Part shown: positions 6,381 through 10,797 of the stretch, piece by piece
Layout of the letters: every line of letters starts with the position of its first letter
How positions within the stretch are numbered: the stretch's first letter is position 1
Assembly (NCBI GenBank): GCA_023427285.1
Contig: JAEZBH010000161.1
Span: 1-10,797, forward strand
DNA from: Pseudomonadota bacterium
Lineage (GTDB): Bacteria; Pseudomonadota; Alphaproteobacteria; Sphingomonadales; Sphingomonadaceae
Length of the DNA stretch: 10,797 nucleotides
Direction of reading: 5' to 3'
Made by a program: the position numbers and the translations under genes
The notes under the pieces: model-generated
What the model was told of the DNA's origin: nothing
The model's input: the letters and a program-made list of their open reading frames with translations, nothing else
Databases searched by the model: none

Positions 6381-7040
6381 AGGTGCGGCAGCGCCCAGCG
6401 CATCAGCCAGACGAGCGCGAATGGATTTCAGCTCAGAGACCAGCATACGCTGGGCCTTCTGCTCTGATGCTGCGGTATGCCCTGATGCTGCAACAGGTGC
6501 GGTGGCTGCCTGAGAAACGGCTTCTGCCGGAGCGCTGACCTCGACCGCTTCCGCAACGAGCGCAGGCTCGGGGAGAGGCTCCTCGGCCTCTGGCTCAACG
6601 GCGTCTTCTGCTGCGCCAACCGTTGGCAATGCCGCATCAGGCTCAACCGTCAGGGCTTCAGGGATACCGGCTTCCGCCAGTGCGGCTTCAACTTCGGCCT
6701 CAGCGGCAATCTCCACCGCATCCGCACCCGCGGCACCGGCAGAGCCCCCCTCGCCATCCCCGCCGCCCAGCAGCTCGGCCACCAAAGCGCGCACGCCCCG
6801 GTCCTTGAGGAGCTTCTGCGCGCCCTTGATGGTGTACCCGTCCACATGCAGCAGCTTGTGGATGACCTGAAGGAGTTCAAGATCTTCCGGGCGGTAGTAG
6901 CGGCGATTGCCGCCCCGCTTCAACGGCTTGACGGCGGGAAACTTGGTTTCCCAGAACCGCAGCACATGTTGGGGCACGCCAAGGCTCTCGGACACCTCGC
7001 TGATGGTCCGATAGGCGCTGGCAGACTTTCGCTCACTCAT
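6369..7040 (-). CDS. MerR-family transcriptional regulator with long acidic linker
   Basis: This is a 223-residue protein. Residues about 10-78 form the MerR winged helix-turn-helix: [25 protein letters not shown], then the wing [15 protein letters not shown], then a helix ([18 protein letters not shown]). Residues about 91-191 are a Gly/Ala/Glu/Val/Pro low-complexity linker. The last 30 residues ([18 protein letters not shown]) look like an amphipathic helix. No metal-binding cysteines are present, so it is not a classical metal sensor. A MerR protein with such a variable linker following ihfA is typical of Alphaproteobacteria; its target is not known to me. GGAGG lies 12 bases before ATG, a rather long spacing. 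It is the last gene of the minus-strand cluster. Confidence 0.9.
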   Translation of the reverse strand: MSERKSASAYRTISEVSESLGVPQHVLRFWETKFPAVKPLKRGGNRRYYRPEDLELLQVIHKLLHVDGYTIKGAQKLLKDRGVRALVAELLGGGDGEGGSAGAAGADAVEIAAEAEVEAALAEAGIPEALTVEPDAALPTVGAAEDAVEPEAEEPLPEPALVAEAVEVSAPAEAVSQAATAPVAASGHTAASEQKAQRMLVSELKSIRARLADALGAAAPPVA

Positions 7041-7067
7041 TCCCGCAACGGTCCTCCCGATCGTTCA

Positions 7068-7160
7068 CGGCTGCACGAAACCGTGCAGCCGCATCGCCAC
7101 AGCTGCGCTACAGCAGCTTTCCAGCCTAGAGCAACTTTCGAGCAGGATGACACATCCTGC
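7068..7160 (-). promoter_or_regulatory. Three successive inverted repeats in the ihfA-MerR gap
   Basis: In the 199-base gap, read from ihfA toward the MerR-family gene, there are three dyads. The first is GCAGGATG/CATCCTGC (eight pairs, 7142-7160), the second AGCTGC/GCAGCT (six pairs, 7101-7118), and the third CGGCTGCACG/CGTGCAGCCG (ten pairs, loop of four, 7068-7091). None has a T-tract, so simple termination is unlikely. The first could be an operator for a dimeric regulator and the last a leader hairpin just before the ribosome-binding site. Confidence 0.45.
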
Positions 7161-7239
7161 GATTAATAAAGTGCGATCAACCAAAGAGTTAGAGCGAGCG
7201 ACCTGCTTGCCGCGCTGGTCGCAAACCGCTCCAAGTTCA

Positions 7240-7548
7240 TCAATCGCGGGACTGAGTGCCGCTATTGATGCGGTCACGCATGACCTGGCTGGCCTTGAAG
7301 GTCAGCACCCGGCGCGGGTCGATCGGAACTTCTTCCCCGGTCTTGGGGTTCCGGCCGATCCGCCCGCCCTTCTGGCGCAGGACGAAACTGCCGAAAGACG
7401 AAAGCTTTACATTCTGACCAGACACCAGGGTGTCGGAGATCAGATCAAGCACCTGCTCGACAAGCGCAGCGGACTCAGCCCTGGACAGACCGATTTCCTC
7501 GTAGACTGCCTCGCTCAAGTCGGCGCGCGTGACTGTGTTGCTGGACAT
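7240..7548 (-). CDS. ihfA: Integration host factor subunit alpha
   Basis: This is a complete 102-residue DNABII protein ([20 protein letters not shown]...). The family features are a helical dimerisation part (residues about 1-45), the [12 protein letters not shown] strand, and the arm [12 protein letters not shown]. Pro68 of the arm is the residue that intercalates in the minor groove. The C-terminal [12 protein letters not shown] helix follows. As a heterodimer with IhfB it bends DNA sharply at specific sites, shaping promoters and recombination complexes. The start at 7548 has AAGG about eight bases before it. A 114-base gap separates it from fabH and may hold its own promoter (a loose TTGTTA, 17 bases, TAGCAT). 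IhfA is preferred over IhfB or HU because of the fabH and MerR neighbours and the [11 protein letters not shown] arm. Confidence 0.95.
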   Translation of the reverse strand: MSSNTVTRADLSEAVYEEIGLSRAESAALVEQVLDLISDTLVSGQNVKLSSFGSFVLRQKGGRIGRNPKTGEEVPIDPRRVLTFKASQVMRDRINSGTQSRD

Positions 7549-7662
7549 GCTGTCGCCTTTGCCCTTTTCTCACCACGGAAGTAGTGAATGCTACATGACT
7601 GGACTGTGAATAACAACGCCGGTCAAATGTTCCGGTGCCAGCACTCAGACTGAAAAAAGCCT

Positions 7663-8646
7663 TTAGCCCCAACGCACCAGAGCACCGCCCCAGGTAAAGC
7701 CGCCGCCCATGGCTTCCAGCATGAGCAGGTCGCCCGGCTTGATGCGGCCATCCTTGACCGCGGCATCGAGCGCCAGCGGCACCGAAGCGGCCGAGGTGTT
7801 GGCGTGCTGGTCAACGGTCACAACAACCTGATCCATGGCAAGGCCCAGCTTCTTGGCCGTGCTCTCCAGAATCCGGCGGTTGGCCTGATGCGGCACCACC
7901 CAATCGATCTCCCGAGCCTCGAAGCCCGCCTCGTCCAGCACCTCGCCCACAACCGAGGCGAGATTCTCAACGGCGTGACGGAACACTTCCCGGCCCTTCA
8001 TGCGCAGATAGCCGGTGGTGCGGGTGGACGACGGTCCGCCATCCACATAGAGCATGTCGCGGTAACGGCCATCCGAATGCAACCGGCTGGCCAGAACGCC
8101 CCGATCGGTGCGGATGTCCTGCGCGGCATCGGCCTTGAGCACGACCGCGCCCGCGCCGTCGCCGAACAGCACGCAGGTGGTGCGATCTTCCCAATCCAGA
8201 ATCCGGCTGAAGGTTTCCGCGCCGATCACCAGCGCCACCTTGGCCTGACCTGCCCGCACCATGGCATCAGCCACGGTCAGGGCATAGATGAAGCCCGAGC
8301 ACACGGCCTGCACGTCGAACGCCGCACCCTGGGTGATCCCCAGCTTGCGCTGCACCTGCGTGGCCACTGCCGGAAAGGTATCATCGGGGGTGGCGGTTGC
8401 CACCACGATCAGCTCAACCTCTGACGTGTCGATGCCGGCATGGGCCAGCGCCGCCTTGGCAGCCTCGGTTGCAAGATCGGAGGTCTTCTGGTCATCCGCC
8501 GCAATGTAGCGCTGACGAATGCCGGTCCGCTCGATGATCCACTCGTCGGTCGTATCGACCGTCTTTGCGAGCTCCTCGTTGGAGACCACACGCTTGGGCA
8601 GGTAAGAACCGCAACCAATGACCCGAGACCGCAACGCGCCGCTCAT
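7663..8646 (-). CDS. fabH: 3-oxoacyl-[acyl-carrier-protein] synthase III
   Basis: This 327-residue cytosolic enzyme condenses acetyl-CoA with malonyl-ACP to start type II fatty-acid synthesis. The Cys-His-Asn triad is intact: Cys116 in QAVCSGF, His253 in VPHQANRRI and Asn283 in QHANTSAAS. The N-terminal [27 protein letters not shown] and [10 protein letters not shown] and the C-terminal [19 protein letters not shown] are standard thiolase-fold signatures. The length is normal for the family. Its ATG overlaps the plsX stop in an ATGA junction, with GGAGG four bases upstream inside plsX, so the two are translationally coupled. This fits their shared role in supplying and partitioning acyl-ACP. 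A run of six T follows just after the stop without a strong stem, so ihfA may be reached by readthrough. Confidence 0.98.
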   Translation of the reverse strand: MSGALRSRVIGCGSYLPKRVVSNEELAKTVDTTDEWIIERTGIRQRYIAADDQKTSDLATEAAKAALAHAGIDTSEVELIVVATATPDDTFPAVATQVQRKLGITQGAAFDVQAVCSGFIYALTVADAMVRAGQAKVALVIGAETFSRILDWEDRTTCVLFGDGAGAVVLKADAAQDIRTDRGVLASRLHSDGRYRDMLYVDGGPSSTRTTGYLRMKGREVFRHAVENLASVVGEVLDEAGFEAREIDWVVPHQANRRILESTAKKLGLAMDQVVVTVDQHANTSAASVPLALDAAVKDGRIKPGDLLMLEAMGGGFTWGGALVRWG

Positions 8647-9686
8647 GATTCCTCCGTCGGGGCCGCCTGATTCGCGCGGAAATTCTCAAGATCCTGCGCA
8701 ATCCGGCGGCTGATGTCGTCCGCAACCAGATCATAGGTCAGACTGATGGCCGCCGCCATGCCCGGTGCGTTGGCACTGCCATGGCTTTTTACCACAAGTC
8801 CGTTCAAACCGAGAAACACGGCGCCGTTATGATTGTTCGGGTCAAGATGGGATTTAAGCGCCCGCAAGCCTGAGCGGGCAAAAATGTAACCGAGCTTGGT
8901 CCAGATGGAATGCTCGAACGCCCGGCGCAGCAGGCCGGCAATCAGCTTGGCCGTGCCCTCGGCGGTCTTGAGCGCAATATTGCCCGAAAAACCGTCGGTC
9001 ACGATCACATCCACCTCGCCCACGCCGATCTTGTCGCCTTCCGTGAAGCCGACGAAATCCATGGGCAAGTCCGTCTCGCGCAGGCGCGCGGCGGCTTGCT
9101 TGAGGTCGTCCGTGCCCTTCAGGTCTTCTTCCCCGATATTGAGAAGCGCGACCTTGGGCCGGTTGAGGCCGAGCACGGTGCGGGCAAAAGCCGCGCCCAT
9201 GACGGCGAACTGAACCAGGTTTTCGGCGGAACACTCCGTGTTCGCCCCCAGGTCCAGCATGACCGATTCCGAACGCATGGTTGGCAGCAACGCCACCAGC
9301 GCGGGCCGGTCGATACCCTCGTGAGTTCTCAGAATGAACTTGGCCATCGCCATGAGCGCGCCGGTATTCCCGGCGGACACGGCCGCTTGCGCCTGCCCAT
9401 CCTTAACCGCCTGAATGGCAACGCCCATACTGGTCGTACGACTACGACGCAGCGCCTGCCCCGGTTTATCCGAGCCAAGCACTACGTCGTCCGTATGGAT
9501 AACCTGAGAGCAGGCCTCAAGCTTTGGGTATTGCTTGAGAACCTGCCGGATCTGGTCTTCCCGGCCATAAATCAGGAACCGGATGTCCGGAAACCTGATG
9601 CGGGCAAGCTCCGCCCCGGCGAGAACCACGGTAGGTCCGTGATCGCCGCCCATGGCGTCGAGCGCGATCGTCGGACCCTGAGCCAT
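8643..9686 (-). CDS. plsX: Phosphate acyltransferase PlsX
   Basis: This is a 347-residue protein. PlsX converts acyl-ACP and phosphate to acyl-phosphate, the acyl donor for PlsY in phospholipid synthesis, acting as a peripheral membrane enzyme. The family signatures are [11 protein letters not shown] (residues 8-18), [10 protein letters not shown] (104-113), [35 protein letters not shown] and the C-terminal HGSANA region. The length is usual for the family. The start at 9686 lacks a strong ribosome-binding site, but the [15 protein letters not shown] beginning is right for the family. It lies 29 bases after rpmF, and its stop overlaps the fabH start. Confidence 0.98.
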   Translation of the reverse strand: MAQGPTIALDAMGGDHGPTVVLAGAELARIRFPDIRFLIYGREDQIRQVLKQYPKLEACSQVIHTDDVVLGSDKPGQALRRSRTTSMGVAIQAVKDGQAQAAVSAGNTGALMAMAKFILRTHEGIDRPALVALLPTMRSESVMLDLGANTECSAENLVQFAVMGAAFARTVLGLNRPKVALLNIGEEDLKGTDDLKQAAARLRETDLPMDFVGFTEGDKIGVGEVDVIVTDGFSGNIALKTAEGTAKLIAGLLRRAFEHSIWTKLGYIFARSGLRALKSHLDPNNHNGAVFLGLNGLVVKSHGSANAPGMAAAISLTYDLVADDISRRIAQDLENFRANQAAPTEES

Positions 9687-9715
9687 TATAGGTATCTGAG
9701 CCGTTCGAGCCTGTA

Positions 9716-9895
9716 TCAGGCCGTGGTCTCGACCACCTCACGGCCATTGTAATGGCCGCAGGCGCCGCAAACGTTGTGCGGCAGCTTCAGCTCACCGCAG
9801 TTCGGGCATTCCTGATGACCCACCGGCTTCAGCGCATGATGGCTGCGACGCATGTTGCGACGCGACGGGGAAGTTTTTCTCTTGGGTACTGCCAT
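9716..9895 (-). CDS. rpmF: 50S ribosomal protein L32
   Basis: This is a 59-residue basic protein beginning [22 protein letters not shown]. It has a four-cysteine zinc ribbon (Cys30, Cys33, Cys43, Cys46 in [18 protein letters not shown]). The start at 9895 matches the family's invariant MAVPKRK; the open frame upstream to 9958 is not conserved-looking and is dropped. AGGTG precedes the ATG closely. The order YceD-like, rpmF, plsX, fabH is widespread in bacteria and couples ribosome and lipid synthesis in one transcript. Confidence 0.97.
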   Translation of the reverse strand: MAVPKRKTSPSRRNMRRSHHALKPVGHQECPNCGELKLPHNVCGACGHYNGREVVETTA

Positions 9896-9904
9896 GGCAC
9901 ACCT

Positions 9905-9935
9905 AAAAAATATCTTTTGGACCGGGGAAACCCGG
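9905..9935 (-). promoter_or_regulatory. Leader hairpin between the YceD-like gene and rpmF
   Basis: CCGGG (9922-9926) and CCCGG (9931-9935) form a five-pair stem with a four-base loop. On the minus strand it is followed after eleven bases by six T residues (9910-9905), just upstream of the rpmF ribosome-binding site. The distance from stem to T-run is too long for a canonical terminator. A possible separate rpmF promoter (TTGAAT, 16 bases, TATTGT) lies upstream of the hairpin at about 9980-9955. Confidence 0.25.
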
Positions 9936-9996
9936 CCGATCACATGAGCGCGCGACAATACTCATTCAGCGCCCGGATTCAACCCTTGTCATGGGG

Positions 9997-10533
9997 TTAT
10001 GTGCGTTTTTGTGCAAGTCCGGCAAACGGAGAGCGGGCCAGACGGTCCTCTTCCTCCGTCAAGAGCAGGTGCCGAACCTCCGCAATGGCCTCATCAGACG
10101 CCCGCGGATACGGATCAAGCGCCAGCGCCAGCGTCTCCGCAATCGCCTCGCCCACGTCCATCACATCGCCTTCCAGCGGCAACGTGTCCAGATCGCCCTC
10201 GGCCAGCTCCAGCTCCTCCTCCGAATCCTCAACGGCGGGCAGGAACTGAAGTTTCAGATCCTCCTCCACCGTCTGCTCGACCGGGTGGCTTGAGATGACG
10301 CAGGTCTGCACCACTTCGGCCTTCATCCGGCCCGTCATCAGATAGCCATTGGCCTGCGGCTCGATCTTCACCTTCGCCACCAGGCTGCGCACCTCGGGAA
10401 TCTGGAACCGGGCCGCCAGCGCCACCCGCTCTTCCGGATTTGCCTCAACGGTCATCTCATAGCCATGCTGGGGCACCTTGCCCGCCTCAAGCGGACGCGG
10501 CATCTCCAGCGGCGTATTCACTGCATCGCTCAT
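9997..10533 (-). CDS. DUF177/YceD-family protein
   Basis: This 178-residue, strongly acidic cytosolic protein has the layout of the YceD (DUF177) family. An N-terminal substrate-like half is followed by the conserved QTCVISSHPVEQTVEED segment, then an Asp/Glu-rich stretch, and then DVGEAIAETLALALDPYPR near the C-terminus. Family members are linked to 23S rRNA and ribosome accumulation, consistent with the rpmF gene next door. The start ATG at 10533 overlaps the stop of the upstream chaperone gene in an ATGA junction. A gap of about 100 bases separates it from rpmF. Confidence 0.9.
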   Translation of the reverse strand: MSDAVNTPLEMPRPLEAGKVPQHGYEMTVEANPEERVALAARFQIPEVRSLVAKVKIEPQANGYLMTGRMKAEVVQTCVISSHPVEQTVEEDLKLQFLPAVEDSEEELELAEGDLDTLPLEGDVMDVGEAIAETLALALDPYPRASDEAIAEVRHLLLTEEEDRLARSPFAGLAQKRT

Positions 10534-10797
10534 GGCCGCTCCTCCCCCAGCTCTCCGCGCTTCAGGCTCTCAAAGCTGAGCGCCGAGAAACGGGCTTCCA
10601 GACCACGGGTCCGCTCGACCAGCCAGTCCAGCGCCTTGGGGCCGGGGTTCTCGCCCCGATAGACGTTGCGCACCAGCGCGCCAGCCAGATCGGCAGGCTC
10701 AGCGCCGGATTCGGCAGAGGCAAGCGCGGCGCGGTAGGCCTGCTGGCGACCATTCAGCGCCGAGACCATCTTCTGCACCTGCTTGCCGACAGACAGG
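10530..10797 (-). CDS. Ubiquinol-cytochrome c chaperone family protein (5' end outside window)
   Basis: The last 88 or so codons are visible and the frame stays open to the right edge, so the start lies outside. The visible part (...LSVGKQVQKMVSALNGRQQAYRAALAS..., then DLAGALVRNVYRG and ALDWLVERTRGLEARF) resembles the C-terminal half of the CBP3/UQCC1 domain. That domain assists assembly of cytochrome b into the bc1 complex. Its position directly before a DUF177 gene and rpmF matches the usual alphaproteobacterial arrangement and supports the call. Its stop overlaps the next gene's start by four bases, suggesting coupled translation. Confidence 0.8.
   Translation of the reverse strand, partial: LSVGKQVQKMVSALNGRQQAYRAALASAESGAEPADLAGALVRNVYRGENPGPKALDWLVERTRGLEARFSALSFESLKRGELGEERP

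Noticed and set aside
8910..9752. A 280-codon plus-strand open frame opposite plsX.
   Set aside because: It is the antisense shadow of a fully conserved plsX gene.

Overview
The window looks like chromosomal DNA of an alphaproteobacterium. The strongest evidence is the minus-strand gene order on the right: ubiquinol-cytochrome c chaperone, DUF177/YceD protein, rpmF, plsX, fabH, ihfA, MerR-family regulator. This order is characteristic of Alphaproteobacteria. A cysteine-free ribosomal protein L31 gene divergent from an MsbA-type ABC exporter also fits. Coding DNA is GC-rich, while the promoter regions of the outer-membrane protein genes on the left are strikingly AT-rich. I cannot name the genus from this sequence.

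Left part (1-1860, minus strand): two paralogous, secreted outer-membrane beta-barrel proteins lie in tandem. The first is cut by the window edge; the second is complete, with its own rho-independent terminator. An AT-rich stretch of about 230 bases separates them and carries repeated and palindromic motifs. A 395-base gene-free stretch follows. It holds the leader of the second barrel gene and the terminator and 3' untranslated region of rpmE.

Middle (1860-6370): rpmE (minus) is divergent from a complete 612-residue homodimer-type ABC exporter (plus). After it comes a gene-free stretch of about 540 bases. This holds a perfect 10-base tandem repeat and two copies of a 45-base element whose core is a near-perfect palindrome. 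Directly downstream is a gene for a protein of about 550 residues that I do not recognise, ending in a glycine-rich hydrophobic segment. The repeat pair and the orphan gene together are the least explained part of the window.

Right part (6369-10797, minus strand): a compact housekeeping cluster links respiration assembly (cytochrome bc1 chaperone), ribosome biogenesis (YceD-like protein, L32), fatty-acid and phospholipid initiation (PlsX, FabH), nucleoid architecture (IhfA) and a MerR-type regulator. Two junctions use ATGA stop/start overlaps (chaperone to YceD-like, plsX to fabH). The ihfA-merR gap contains three successive inverted repeats.

I see no rRNA, tRNA, CRISPR array, insertion sequence, integrase or attachment site. 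No known defence or other specialised system can be demonstrated here.
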